A stretch of DNA of 59,273 nt from Methanocorpusculum sp. (GCA_029987245.1 DALTWG010000003.1:1-59273); one strand, 5' to 3'; counted from the stretch's first letter, positions 34,628 through 43,511 are shown. Numbers and translations are program-made. The notes: generated by a model not told the origin, from the sequence alone.

Positions 34628-35382
34628 GTGCGCACCCCGGCGGGGTCCGGAGGCAGTTCGGAAAAACTGCCCATATAAGTACCGTCTTTTAAGAAAATCT
34701 CGGCGGTACCGGTGAGAATCTGTTTTGCAACCGGAGATATTTTGTTGCCCGGAATCAGGCGCACATCCATGCCTCCGGCAAGTTCATAAAACGCGGGTAC
34801 CAATAACACCCGCGTTCCGGAATCGGGAGCCCCCCAGGGTGCGGTATCGATTTCGGAGAGCAAATAACCGGGCGTTCCCCGCAAAGCGCAGCCGACTTCG
34901 TCATAAATATTTACCACCGGGTGATGGTGACCGCATAAAATCAGATGCCCGAACAGGCTTGCATCCGGAATCGTATGCCCGTGAAAATAGCCGGTTCCAT
35001 CAATCAGAGCCCCGGTTGTGGGCAGAAGTTCACCTGCATGCAGGTAATGTTCAAGGCCTGTATCATGGTTTCCTGGAGCCAGGCGGAACTCTGTTTTGCG
35101 GCGGATTTTTGCAAGAACCGTCGGCATCTCGGTTTTTTCCTGATGTGTGACATAAGGAATCATGTGTTTTAAGTCGCCGAGTACTACTAAATAATCCGGG
35201 TCGCTTTCGTCAATCAGGGACAAAATCCTGTTCAGACGTTCTTTTGTGCGGCTTTCAAAATGCAGACCGTGACGGTGCAAATCGGCTTCCACCCCGAAAT
35301 GCGGGTCGGCAATAACAAGACAGCGCTCCTGCCGCTCGATTAAAACGGCAGGCCCTGATTCATAAAATGTTGGTTGCATCAC
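34624..35382 (-). CDS. Metallophosphoesterase, SbcD/Mre11-related (Lhr- and RPA-associated, COG1407-type)
   Basis: A 252-aa calcineurin-fold phosphoesterase. Metal ligands: D26 and H28 (VIADPHFG), D70 (VVLGDLKHM), N105/H106 (APGNHDTG), and the late motifs YFHGHTIP and LILCGHHHPVVN. It is the archaeal SbcD-related type found next to Lhr helicases and, in haloarchaea, within RPA operons as the RPA-associated phosphoesterase. It starts directly after the RPA-associated gene and overlaps lhr by 4 nt. Likely a DNA end-processing nuclease or phosphodiesterase. Confidence 0.88.
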   Translation of the reverse strand: MMQPTFYESGPAVLIERQERCLVIADPHFGVEADLHRHGLHFESRTKERLNRILSLIDESDPDYLVVLGDLKHMIPYVTHQEKTEMPTVLAKIRRKTEFRLAPGNHDTGLEHYLHAGELLPTTGALIDGTGYFHGHTIPDASLFGHLILCGHHHPVVNIYDEVGCALRGTPGYLLSEIDTAPWGAPDSGTRVLLVPAFYELAGGMDVRLIPGNKISPVAKQILTGTAEIFLKDGTYMGSFSELPPDPAGVRT

Positions 35383-36030
35383 TTAGAGGACTTTTATGGT
35401 CTCCTTGGTCGGCGAATACAAATCGCCGTCTTCTGCCAGCTGATTCAGCCGCGCTTTTGCCTCTGTTTCTGAAAGACCGAGTTTTTGCAGCGCGTCAAGA
35501 ACCTTTTGTATCGGCGCCCCTTTCTTTTCCGAAAGCTCTTCAATGAGAGCAAAAATCTGTTCGTCGCTAATCTCCGCTTTTGGCGCAGGCGGCTTTACAG
35601 CGTTCAATGCGTTTGCAATCTGCGCAAGCATTGCCGTTTTTTGCGGATGCGACGCAAGACGCGCTCCGGCGCCCTTTGCCGCCTCGCAAATCCAGGTGTC
35701 GCGGGCGTCCCGGGTGGTTTGAGTAACAGAGCCTGCGGTCAGCTCGCAAAATATCTTTCCTGCATAATTCTGCGCCCTGACCGCGGCATACACCGCGACA
35801 AAACAGGGCACCTCAAGAGCTTGGGCGGCTTTCGCCGCCGCGGCATTCTGGCGGCTTATTTTCACCGAAAAAACGCCAGTTGGGTCACTGATGCGAAGCG
35901 AACTGTCGCTTTTGTCCGTTAAAGCACCCGCAAGAAAAATGCCTGAAGGCGCATCGGAGACTGACGAGATGTTTGCAAGTTCACAGGAAAACATCCTCGC
36001 AGCAGGCAGTAAAGCAGTGGAACGCGTCAT
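35383..36030 (-). CDS. RPA-associated OB-fold protein (COG3390-like)
   Basis: A 215-aa protein. The start MTRSTALLPAARMFSCELANIS is chosen because it makes a 4-nt overlap with the upstream gene. The N-terminal half is an OB fold (FLAGALTDKSDSSLRISDPTGVFSVKI, then PCFVAVYAAVRAQ). The C-terminal quarter (about 155-215) is a winged helix (DEQIFALIEELSEKKGAPIQKVLDALQKLG). This OB-plus-winged-helix layout matches the RPA-associated proteins of archaea, which bind replication protein A and single-stranded DNA. The neighbouring phosphoesterase supports the call. Confidence 0.75.
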   Translation of the reverse strand: MTRSTALLPAARMFSCELANISSVSDAPSGIFLAGALTDKSDSSLRISDPTGVFSVKISRQNAAAAKAAQALEVPCFVAVYAAVRAQNYAGKIFCELTAGSVTQTTRDARDTWICEAAKGAGARLASHPQKTAMLAQIANALNAVKPPAPKAEISDEQIFALIEELSEKKGAPIQKVLDALQKLGLSETEAKARLNQLAEDGDLYSPTKETIKVL

Positions 36031-36434
36031 TTCTGTCTGATACCTGTTGCGTTTTTGACCTCGATTTCCTCCATTTCGTCCAGGAACGGCAGAATACATT
36101 TCAGATACGGCCGGATTCCGACCGCGGTATTGATAGTGCCTGCGGAAAGCACGGTTGCTTTCAGCGGCTGGTTTTTGAGCATTTCTTCAATATCGGCCGA
36201 AGCACCCATAATCTGCTTCATGGTCTTCTGCATATTTTTCAAAAACTCCTCGATTTCAAGAACCGGCCGAAGATCCGGATCGGTAAGCCGATATTTTTTC
36301 AAATCCTCTTCCAGCGTCGACGTTTTGGCAATTTCTTCATCCATATAGAGATATACATTTATTTTGCTGCGGATGCGCAGCTCCCGCAGCGCAAGAAGGT
36401 CCACTTCATCCCCGGGTTTCGGATATTCACTCAT
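36027..36434 (-). CDS. Unrecognised 135-aa protein in RPA/Lhr operon
   Basis: No family recognised. Highly charged, soluble, mostly helical at first (residues 1-80: SEYPKPGDEVDLLALRELRIRSKINVYLYMDEEIAKTSTLEEDLKKYRLT in part), then a more beta-like end (TVLSAGTINTAVGIRPYLKCILPF). It overlaps the RPA-associated gene by ATGA and lies 18 nt downstream of the OB-fold membrane protein. Strict coupling suggests it is a subunit or adaptor of the single-strand DNA/helicase machinery. Confidence 0.75.
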   Translation of the reverse strand: MSEYPKPGDEVDLLALRELRIRSKINVYLYMDEEIAKTSTLEEDLKKYRLTDPDLRPVLEIEEFLKNMQKTMKQIMGASADIEEMLKNQPLKATVLSAGTINTAVGIRPYLKCILPFLDEMEEIEVKNATGIRQK

Positions 36435-36452
36435 AGTATTATGTTGGCTTTT

Positions 36453-36815
36453 CTACGTTAGAATACTTATGTCTGATACGCGGCTTACCGAAATCTCCCG
36501 CTTTCCCCCGTATGTTGCGGCAGTGCCTGTCAGTTTCACCCGGTCTCCGGTCATAAAAATCAGTTCGCTGCCCGCATTTTCCACAAATACGGTCACGCCC
36601 GACACGGTCATAAGAAGGTGTCCGCCGGTTGACGTCGGTTTTGCAGATTCCACGATTCCTTCAAACGAGACTTTTGCCCCGTCAGGGACATCATCAGTGA
36701 AGGAAACAACCCCGAGGTCCAGAAACAGGAACACAAATCCGGCCAAGAGCAGACCAAGGACGAAAATCACGATTACAATGGTAATCAGCGCTTCTTTTTC
36801 CGGACGCGTCAGCAT
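36453..36815 (-). CDS. Membrane-anchored OB-fold protein
   Basis: A 120-aa protein. The start MLTRPEKEALITIVIVIF is chosen for its strong ribosome site (ggagg, 7 nt upstream on the minus strand). One membrane helix (about 10-33) is followed by an OB-fold domain: GAKVSFEGIVESAKPTSTGGHLLMTVSGVTVFVENAGSELIFMTGDRVKLTGTAATYGG in pattern, typical of nucleic-acid-binding OB folds. The orientation is not clear; if the OB domain is cytoplasmic it could tether DNA or RNA to the membrane. First gene of the five-gene minus-strand cluster ending in lhr. Confidence 0.8.
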   Translation of the reverse strand: MLTRPEKEALITIVIVIFVLGLLLAGFVFLFLDLGVVSFTDDVPDGAKVSFEGIVESAKPTSTGGHLLMTVSGVTVFVENAGSELIFMTGDRVKLTGTAATYGGKREISVSRVSDISILT

Positions 36816-36946
36816 ACAAAACCTCCCGCCAAAACCGGCATATTGTTTTTGCATGTGCGAACTCTTGTTTTCTTAAAACTAAACATGTTCGCATACACAC
36901 AAACTATTTTAGGTACCTTTATATTCTTATAAGTTGAATTACTATT
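36816..36946. promoter_or_regulatory. Divergent regulatory region with inverted repeat and AGGTACCT palindrome
   Basis: Inverted repeat tgcgaac (36856-36862) / gttcgca (36887-36893), and an 8-bp palindrome aggtacct (36910-36917) just before the TATA-like tttatattctta (about 36917-36928) of the wHTH gene. Candidate binding sites for the regulator encoded next door. Confidence 0.45.
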
Positions 36947-37183
36947 ATGCAAAGAACGATGCTTCCTAACTCCTGTATCAGTATCCTTCAGCTGCTTGAA
37001 GGGGCAAACTCTCTTACGCATAAGGACATTGTGGAAAAATCCGGTCTTGCACCGCGCACTGTCCGCTATGCTCTGAGACGCCTGAAAGAGGCTGACCTTA
37101 TCGTCGAGAAGTTTAACTTCCATGACGCAAGACAGAGCAACTATCTGCTGAAAGTACCACAGAACAACATGGCCGCGGTCTAA
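36947..37183 (+). CDS. Small winged-helix transcriptional regulator
   Basis: A 78-aa protein that is essentially one winged helix-turn-helix: SISILQLLEGANSLTHKDIVEKSGLAPRTVRYALRRLKEADLIVEKFNF in pattern, with recognition helix PRTVRYALRRLKEA (about 36-49) and a wing KFNFHDARQSNYLL. It resembles MarR- or TrmB-type archaeal regulators without an effector domain. It may control the divergent OB-fold/RPA/Lhr cluster or itself. A T-rich tract (about 37195-37230) follows the stop. Confidence 0.85.
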   Translation: MQRTMLPNSCISILQLLEGANSLTHKDIVEKSGLAPRTVRYALRRLKEADLIVEKFNFHDARQSNYLLKVPQNNMAAV

Positions 37184-37263
37184 TCCCGCGGCCGTTTTCA
37201 TTCTTTTCATTCTTTTTAGTATCTGTAATTTTGTCATCATACATATTTTGGTTTCCATTTCGT

Positions 37264-38937
37264 TCACCGCAGTTTCCGCCGGACAATTAGTATCGCAATA
37301 AGCACCGCAATAATTGCGCCTGCAAGAATATAGCGGACGTCAAATCCGAGTTCATAGGAAACCGGCTCATCATAGCTTTCGCCGGCAAAATCGCTGTCAA
37401 AGACTTTGGTGTAGTACTCGGCCGCTCTAACATCATCGATAATCAGCCCTGCCTCGCGATTGTTCACCGGCGAGTTGTAGCTCCAGTTGACCGAGGAAAT
37501 CAGCACTTCATGGCCGTCTGCTATCACTCCTTTGTTGTGCAGTTTCAGGATTCTTTCATTTCCGTTGATAAGCCGCGCAGAAACCGGTAAATCCATGCGG
37601 TTCAGGGAGGCGACCAGTTCATCATTGTCCGCGTCATCCTGGGTATTGTAATACATGCCGTCGAGAATTACCCGGAGCGTTACGCCCGCTTCTGCCTTTT
37701 CCAGCGCAATAGCAAGCCAGCCATTCTGTGCTCCGTTAGGCCAGGGCGAGATGTAAGCCTGTTCGATATCAAGCGAACGACCCGCGCCGGCAAGCATCTC
37801 TTCTATCAGGTAACTGGTGTCGGGCGCAATCACAGGGGTAATCTTGACGTTTTCTATGGTAAGCGGGCGGGTGACTGAGATGGCGTCCGCTCCGGCGTCT
37901 TCTTCGGGAAGTTTAGCCGCGGTCTTTTGCCACGGGAAGATGTCATAGCCGCCAAGGTCGGATGCGAATACGTTTGCAAAATATGCGGCTACTTCAGCAT
38001 CCGAGACCGCTACGCCCCAGCCGCGGTTTCCGGCGGTTCCGGTCCTGGGCACACCGGTTTCGCCCAGATTTTCCGAGAGGACAATCGTGACGTAGTCGTC
38101 CGCAATCATATATTTTGCATGATGATAGCGGTAGCGGGCCGGCAGTTTGGTCTGTGATTCAATCGTATAGACATCCGCGCCTGCTTCAGATAAATAATTC
38201 AGGACGCCTTTTTCTGCAGAACTCATGCCCCCTACCGGCCCGCCTTCAACGAGCAGCGTGACTTTCACTCCGCGGACGCAGGCATCTTTTACATGTTCTG
38301 CAATAGCGGGCGACTCGAATTCATAAACTGCAATGTTCAGGCTGTCTTTTGCATTATCAATGACTGAGGTTATGACCTCATAGGAGCAGTCGGGCGATAC
38401 AAACAACGTTACCGCATCCGCGGTATACGAGGCTGAGGCAAATCTGCTTTGTCCGATTTTATAGACGCGCTTGTCCCAGATGCCGTCTTCTAAGACATGC
38501 ACGCGTCCGTTGGATGTGACAACATCATCGGGCCAGGCAACGGTCTGGATTTCATAGCCGCCGGCGTAAAGCGAGAGGGAATCGCCGGAATTTGCCATCT
38601 GGAATTTGCCGGTGACTTTGACATTCGGTACTGAGCTTTCGCTTTCGATTATTTCATAATCCGGGTAGGTGCCGTGAATGCTGTAGTAGGCTTCAGCGCT
38701 TCGGGCAACGGTTACGGGCCCTGTGCAGTTTTCGGTAAAGAAAACGGTTCCCTCTCCATCGGAAACCGCATACGAGGTAAGGTCGCCGGTGCCCGAAAGG
38801 ATAAAATATTCGTCTCCGTCGCCGTCTGCGTAGCCGTCGGGACAGAATTCGGTAATGAGATAGCCGGCACCTGCGGGGGAGATAAAGAGCATGAGGGTGA
38901 AGAGTGAGAGGAGCAGCAGCACAGGGATATATTTCAT
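37264..38937 (-). CDS. Secreted, membrane-anchored phospholipase D-like protein
   Basis: A 557-aa extracytoplasmic enzyme. A signal peptide (1-24) is followed by a lamin-tail-like beta domain (about 25-165, YLITEFCPDGYADGDGDEYFIL). Two PLD repeats carry complete HKD motifs: HHAKYMIAD (about 271-279) and HNKGVIADG (about 467-475). A C-terminal helix and RRKLR anchor close the protein. Two HKD motifs make one active site acting on phosphodiesters (lipid, nucleic acid or cell-wall polymer). Archaeal ether phospholipids or extracellular DNA are possible substrates. Divergent from mfnE. Confidence 0.88.
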   Translation of the reverse strand: MKYIPVLLLLSLFTLMLFISPAGAGYLITEFCPDGYADGDGDEYFILSGTGDLTSYAVSDGEGTVFFTENCTGPVTVARSAEAYYSIHGTYPDYEIIESESSVPNVKVTGKFQMANSGDSLSLYAGGYEIQTVAWPDDVVTSNGRVHVLEDGIWDKRVYKIGQSRFASASYTADAVTLFVSPDCSYEVITSVIDNAKDSLNIAVYEFESPAIAEHVKDACVRGVKVTLLVEGGPVGGMSSAEKGVLNYLSEAGADVYTIESQTKLPARYRYHHAKYMIADDYVTIVLSENLGETGVPRTGTAGNRGWGVAVSDAEVAAYFANVFASDLGGYDIFPWQKTAAKLPEEDAGADAISVTRPLTIENVKITPVIAPDTSYLIEEMLAGAGRSLDIEQAYISPWPNGAQNGWLAIALEKAEAGVTLRVILDGMYYNTQDDADNDELVASLNRMDLPVSARLINGNERILKLHNKGVIADGHEVLISSVNWSYNSPVNNREAGLIIDDVRAAEYYTKVFDSDFAGESYDEPVSYELGFDVRYILAGAIIAVLIAILIVRRKLR

Positions 38938-38976
38938 ACTCTTTATAGTAGTTGAAAACTAATAGATGTACCGGTT

Positions 38977-39504
38977 ATGCTTGTTATAAAAATCGGTGGG
39001 AGTCTGCTGGACTGTGCCGCGGAAATTCTTGCTGAAATTCCCCGTGATGCGGACGTTTTACTTGTCCCGGGCGGGGGGCTGTTTGCGGATTTTGTACGGG
39101 AGGCGAAGCAGGATAACGATACGGCGCATTTTGATGCAATTCTTTCGATGAACCGCTACGGGAGGTTTTTGTCTACATTCGGTCTGCCGGTTTCGGCGAT
39201 GCCGGAAACAAAAGGATGCACCACCGTTTTCCTGCCGCATGAATTCTGCAAAAAACATGACGTGCTGCCTCATTCATGGGATGTGACGTCGGACTCTATT
39301 GCCGCGTGGATTGCGGGGGAGGCAGGGGCAAATCTTTTGCTGGTAAAGTCGGTGAATGAAGAGTTCGGACCAAAACTTATAGGGACTGATATTGTTGACC
39401 CGTATATTTTTTCGCTGAGAGAGATGTATCCAAAAATGTGTGTGCGGATTGCAAACGGGCGGGTGAGAGGGGAGGTTAGAAAAGCAGTGGAAAAAATGAT
39501 ATAA
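38977..39504 (+). CDS. mfnE: MfnE-type kinase of methanofuran biosynthesis (amino acid kinase fold)
   Basis: A 175-aa amino-acid-kinase-fold protein. LVIKIGGSLLD is the phosphate-binding loop; VLLVPGGGLFADFVREA is the second glycine loop; SWDVTSDSIAAWIAGEAGANLLLVKSV is the nucleotide/substrate region. This short form matches the methanogen MfnE kinase acting on the aminomethyl-furan phosphate. It is separated from mfnD/mfnF by about 21 kb. Other AAK members (isopentenyl phosphate kinase, UMP kinase) are longer and differ here, but the assignment is by family recognition only. Confidence 0.7.
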   Translation: MLVIKIGGSLLDCAAEILAEIPRDADVLLVPGGGLFADFVREAKQDNDTAHFDAILSMNRYGRFLSTFGLPVSAMPETKGCTTVFLPHEFCKKHDVLPHSWDVTSDSIAAWIAGEAGANLLLVKSVNEEFGPKLIGTDIVDPYIFSLREMYPKMCVRIANGRVRGEVRKAVEKMI

Positions 39505-39652
39505 CAAACGGTCAGTCACCTGTATCAGACCAATGAAACAAAAGTATTATCTACTTTTACATGCAATGAATGTATCTGAGACAAACGCTGTGTAATAAAA
39601 AATATGCAGACGTGCATGTTTTCGCCCGACCCCACGGGCAATCCCCTCAGCC

Positions 39653-39719
39653 CCTGTGCTCAAAAGGCACAGGCAGTCTCGTTTTTGTGATTTTCTCCGG
39701 AAAGCGGACGCTTTTTTTT
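39653..39719. terminator. Terminator hairpin and oligo-T tract between mfnE and M50 protease
   Basis: Stem cctgtgc (39653-39659) / gcacagg (39667-39673) followed by ctcgtttttgtg on the plus strand, and T8 at 39712-39719. The rest of the 221-bp gap (39505-39725) shows no reading frame or RNA gene that I can support. Confidence 0.6.
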
Positions 39720-39725
39720 GTATCC

Positions 39726-41024
39726 TCAGAACAGATACGGCATAATTACCATTATCAGCAGTGCAAACACAATAATCCACGTAACCGAGCTGCACAGCGC
39801 CCGCGCTGTTGCATCCGCCATGCCGATTTTTGCCGCAATTTTTCTGACAATTTCGCGAAGCATCTGCCCTCCGTCGCAGATTCCCAAAGGCAGCGCATTG
39901 GTAAGTCCAAGCATCACATTCAGCCACGCGCACCAGAACAGGAGATGAATTATCTCCCAGAATCCGGGAAACGGCGCGGCAAGAATAGCAGAATCCGGCG
40001 TGTCTGCCGTCAGAAACGAAAAGATATCCGTGCCACCGAGGCTTGAAAACGGCAGGACTGCAAACGTCAGAAATGATGAAAGAACGCCCGCAGGCGACTG
40101 CGGGTGTCCGAGCACATACAAGGTATCGGTAATCGCCGACGGATTCATAAACGAAATACCCGCAAAACCCGCGCCGGAGTTATCCGGATGCCCGGCAAGC
40201 GTCAGCACATACTCGCGCACCTCTCCGTTGTACACACCGGAAATCGTGACCTCGTCTCCGGGCAAAAGCCCGCCAAGAATCGCCGACGTATCCGCGGTCG
40301 ATGTGACCTCAATCCCGTTTATTGAATAAATTATCGTATTTGGCTCAATTCCCGCGGTCTGCGCCGGGTATCCTTCATAAACGCCGTAAACAAAGGGATG
40401 CGCGCCCGGAACAACCAGACCCAGCAGAAGAACCAGGATAATAATGCAGACTGCGCCTGCAAACAGATTATTGGTAATGCCGGCTGCAAACATCCGCAGT
40501 TTTGTTGCAAGCGGGGATTTTTCCACATCTTCTTCATCGGGTTCTACAAATGCCCCGATTGGAATAACAAGCGCCAGAATGCCGGTTGATTTAACTTTGA
40601 TATGTTCCACGCGGGATAAAATACCGTGTCCTGCTTCATGAATGATCATGGCAAATAATATGGAAAACCAGACCGCAAAGGTGGAGGGAATATATTCATT
40701 TACCCCGGGAATCAGGAGCAGATTCTGCGGGGCTGTCGGTTCCGGCTGAACAATCAGCGTAAGAAGCGCAGAGATAAAAAATCCGGCGGTTATCAATATC
40801 GCGCAGAGGATGGTTAAAATCACGCCAAGATTTGCATAGGCAATAAGCAGCTTTTTCGGCCGGGAGAGTTTATCGAAAATACCGGTGTGTTTTGTTTTTA
40901 TCAGCAGGCACGGACCCATGAAATCAAAAACATTTGGCAGCCATTTCCGGGTTTTTATGACATAGCATAAGCAAGCATACGCCATTACAGCAAGAATTAC
41001 CCAGATAAGCCAGTTCAAATCCAT
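39726..41024 (-). CDS. Site-2 protease family zinc metalloprotease (M50) with PDZ domain
   Basis: A 432-aa intramembrane protease. Membrane helices flank the zinc motif HEAGH (about residues 129-133). A PDZ domain (about 210-290: EGYPAQTAGIEPNTIIYSINGIEV) lies between the core helices. The second catalytic motif NVMLGLTNALPLGICDGG (about 370-390) provides the metal-binding Asp (ICDGG). It cleaves transmembrane segments of regulators or signal peptides; targets unknown. Divergent from the patatin gene across 127 bp. Confidence 0.92.
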   Translation of the reverse strand: MDLNWLIWVILAVMAYACLCYVIKTRKWLPNVFDFMGPCLLIKTKHTGIFDKLSRPKKLLIAYANLGVILTILCAILITAGFFISALLTLIVQPEPTAPQNLLLIPGVNEYIPSTFAVWFSILFAMIIHEAGHGILSRVEHIKVKSTGILALVIPIGAFVEPDEEDVEKSPLATKLRMFAAGITNNLFAGAVCIIILVLLLGLVVPGAHPFVYGVYEGYPAQTAGIEPNTIIYSINGIEVTSTADTSAILGGLLPGDEVTISGVYNGEVREYVLTLAGHPDNSGAGFAGISFMNPSAITDTLYVLGHPQSPAGVLSSFLTFAVLPFSSLGGTDIFSFLTADTPDSAILAAPFPGFWEIIHLLFWCAWLNVMLGLTNALPLGICDGGQMLREIVRKIAAKIGMADATARALCSSVTWIIVFALLIMVIMPYLF

Positions 41025-41151
41025 CGGCGACCTCTATGTGTCTATAGTATATGCGCTGTGAAGATAAGAGAATTTGCAACGCCCACCCCGCTTTTTTTGC
41101 ATGCTCCTACCGCAAGGTATATTCCATTATCCTGCCTAATGTAAGGCATTT

Positions 41152-42018
41152 ATGTTGCACCAGGCGGGACTGATTCTTGAAGGCGGGGGAATGCGGGGTA
41201 TGTATACAGCCGGGGCTTTGGATGCGCTGATTGAAAACGACATCCAGTTTTCCACCGTTTACGGAGTTTCATCGGGCGCCTGCCATGCAATAAGTTACAT
41301 CGCGCAGCAGAAGGGGCGCGCCTACCGGACCAGTACGGCATATATTGACGACTGGCATTTCAGCGGTCCGCGCTGTTTTCTTTCCACGGGTAGTTTTTTC
41401 GGCTGGAAACTGATGCACAAAATCAACAGCGAACTTGACCCGCTGGATTTCGAAGCATATGAAAAATATTCCGGTACCTTTTATGCGGTTGCAACGTCGC
41501 TTCGCACAGGCAGGGCTGCGTATCTGAAGGTTACGGCTGCCGACCTTAAATCCGGCATAGATAAAATCAGGGCGTCGTGTGCGATTCCTTATGCGTCCGC
41601 CAGTGTTTTGGTAAACGGAAGGCGCTATCTTGACGGATGCATTTCCAATTCCATTCCGGTAAAAAAATCCATGAAAGACGGCAATGCCAAAAATGTCGTT
41701 ATCATAGTACGCCCGCGCAGTTACCGGAAACTCCCTTCCAACATTTTCCAGGAGCTGTTTTATTATGTCCGCTATCTGTTCTCTCCGGGATACGGGGTGA
41801 TGTGTCTGACGCGGTTTATCCGCTACAACCGTACAATGCGTTTTATCGTCGCGGAGGAAAAAGCCGGCAGGCTTTTTGTTCTTGCGCCGAAAAAACGTCT
41901 GCATATGGGGGCGCTGTCGCGCAATAAAAAGAAACTGCAGAAAGCGTATGAGGAAGGGTATAACGATACATGCGCGCGCATCGGGGAACTGAAAGAGTAT
42001 CTGGAAAAAGAGGAGTAA
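41152..42018 (+). CDS. Patatin-like phospholipase
   Basis: A 288-aa serine hydrolase of the patatin family. Oxyanion loop GGGMRG (11-16), nucleophile S40 in GVSSG, and dyad Asp D161 in YLDGCISNSIPV. The length and the C-terminal basic helical extension (after about 205: YVRYLFSPGYGVMC...) match the bacterial YjjU-type group. Ester phospholipids are not the bulk lipids of archaea, so the substrate may be imported lipid or another ester. Convergent with the acyl-CoA ligase gene, 2 bp apart. Confidence 0.88.
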   Translation: MLHQAGLILEGGGMRGMYTAGALDALIENDIQFSTVYGVSSGACHAISYIAQQKGRAYRTSTAYIDDWHFSGPRCFLSTGSFFGWKLMHKINSELDPLDFEAYEKYSGTFYAVATSLRTGRAAYLKVTAADLKSGIDKIRASCAIPYASASVLVNGRRYLDGCISNSIPVKKSMKDGNAKNVVIIVRPRSYRKLPSNIFQELFYYVRYLFSPGYGVMCLTRFIRYNRTMRFIVAEEKAGRLFVLAPKKRLHMGALSRNKKKLQKAYEEGYNDTCARIGELKEYLEKEE

Positions 42019-42020
42019 AT

Positions 42021-43511
42021 TCAGGAATATTGCTCCCGCAGCTCGCGGCGCAGCAGTTTCCACCCGTTGACCCGGGGCAGCTCCTCAACGGAAATAATCT
42101 TTCGCGGCACTTTGTATCCTGCAAGATTTTCTTTTGCAAAAACGATTAAATCCGCCTCGTTTTTCGCATCGAAGCCCGCATTCCAGACAACAGCGGCACA
42201 CGCAATCTCCCCTCTGTGCACATCAGGGATGCCAAATACCGCAATTTCTTTGATGCCGTCATATTTCAGCAGCGCATCTTCGACCTCCGTCGGATAAATT
42301 TTCCAGCCGGACATAACAATCATGTCCTTTTTGCGATCGGTAATGCAAAGACGATTGTCTTTGTCAAGATACCCCACATCACCGGTCAAAAACCAGCCGT
42401 CAGGAAGAAATGCCTCCCTGGTTTCCTCTGGCATATTGTAGTACCCTAAAGCAACTGCCGGGCCGCGCAAAGCAATTTCGCCGGGCACTCCAACTGGCAT
42501 AACCTTGTTTGCATCCATTTCGTCCACAATTTTTACCTCGGAAAAACACACCGGGTGCCCCACACTCTGGAACCGGTCGGCAAACCGGTAATCCTCAGGA
42601 CGGATTACCGTTCCTGTCCCGATAACAATGGTTTCTGAAAGACCATAGGCATTGATTACCGGAATATTGTATCTGTAATGGAATTTTTTCCAGATTTCAT
42701 GATGCAGCGGTCCGCCGCCCGAAATAATTTCGCGGACGGTTTTTAGCGATTCATCGGGAACGGTGCCCTCAGCTGTTGCAAGCGAGTGGATAACAGGCGG
42801 CATTCCGGAAAGAACAGTTACCTTGTGCTCTTTGCAGAGTTCAAGATACGCCGCAGGTTCATAGCGGTCCATCATAATAAACAGGGCGCCGGCGCGAAGG
42901 GCGGCAATTCCCCAGGAAAGACCGACATGCCCCATCGGATAGATACCAAGGTAGACATCGCTTTCCCGGTAGGCAAGCACATCACATTCATTGTGAATTG
43001 CCGTAAGATAGCCTCCGTGCGTAAGCATCGCGCCTTTGGGCCGCCCGGTGGTCCCCGAGGTGTACTGCAGTTGACATAAATCATCAAACTCCGTCAGTAC
43101 CGGCGGCAGAATTTCAGCACCGCGCAGTGTTTCAATATCCGGCGGCACATACGCGCGGACACCTTCCGGTGCAAAAGCGGCGCCTTCGTTATCGGTTATC
43201 ATTATTTTTGCGCCGGAATTATTTGCCATGTAGGCAAGTTCGGGCGGTGTATATACACGGTTGGCTGCAACAGCAACAGCACCTATTCTCCATACAGCAA
43301 AATAGGAGAAAAGGTATTCGGGCGAACTGTCCAGATACAGCATTACGCGGTCGCCCTTTGTTACACCAAGATTTTGCAAATCGCGGGCGACTGCAGATGC
43401 TATAGATAAGATATCCCGGGAAGTATAGAAGGTGTTTCGTTTCGGACAGCAGAATACCGGTTTATCCAGCCGGCACATATTTGCATCGAGAAATGTTGTT
43501 ATGTTTAACAT
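42021..43511 (-). CDS. AMP-forming acyl-CoA synthetase/ligase
   Basis: A 496-aa ANL-superfamily enzyme that activates a carboxylate as acyl-AMP and then acyl-CoA. Motifs: P-loop-like YTSGTTGRPKG (about 150-160), YGLSET, GWFLTGDVGYLD, DRKKDMIVMSGWKIYP, and near the end the catalytic Lys in NGWKLLRREL. The residue before that Lys is Trp instead of the usual Gly, a mild oddity. No signal or carrier domain. Size and N-terminus fit medium/long-chain acyl-CoA ligases; the substrate is unknown. Divergent from the pair of membrane proteins. Confidence 0.9.
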   Translation of the reverse strand: MLNITTFLDANMCRLDKPVFCCPKRNTFYTSRDILSIASAVARDLQNLGVTKGDRVMLYLDSSPEYLFSYFAVWRIGAVAVAANRVYTPPELAYMANNSGAKIMITDNEGAAFAPEGVRAYVPPDIETLRGAEILPPVLTEFDDLCQLQYTSGTTGRPKGAMLTHGGYLTAIHNECDVLAYRESDVYLGIYPMGHVGLSWGIAALRAGALFIMMDRYEPAAYLELCKEHKVTVLSGMPPVIHSLATAEGTVPDESLKTVREIISGGGPLHHEIWKKFHYRYNIPVINAYGLSETIVIGTGTVIRPEDYRFADRFQSVGHPVCFSEVKIVDEMDANKVMPVGVPGEIALRGPAVALGYYNMPEETREAFLPDGWFLTGDVGYLDKDNRLCITDRKKDMIVMSGWKIYPTEVEDALLKYDGIKEIAVFGIPDVHRGEIACAAVVWNAGFDAKNEADLIVFAKENLAGYKVPRKIISVEELPRVNGWKLLRRELREQYS

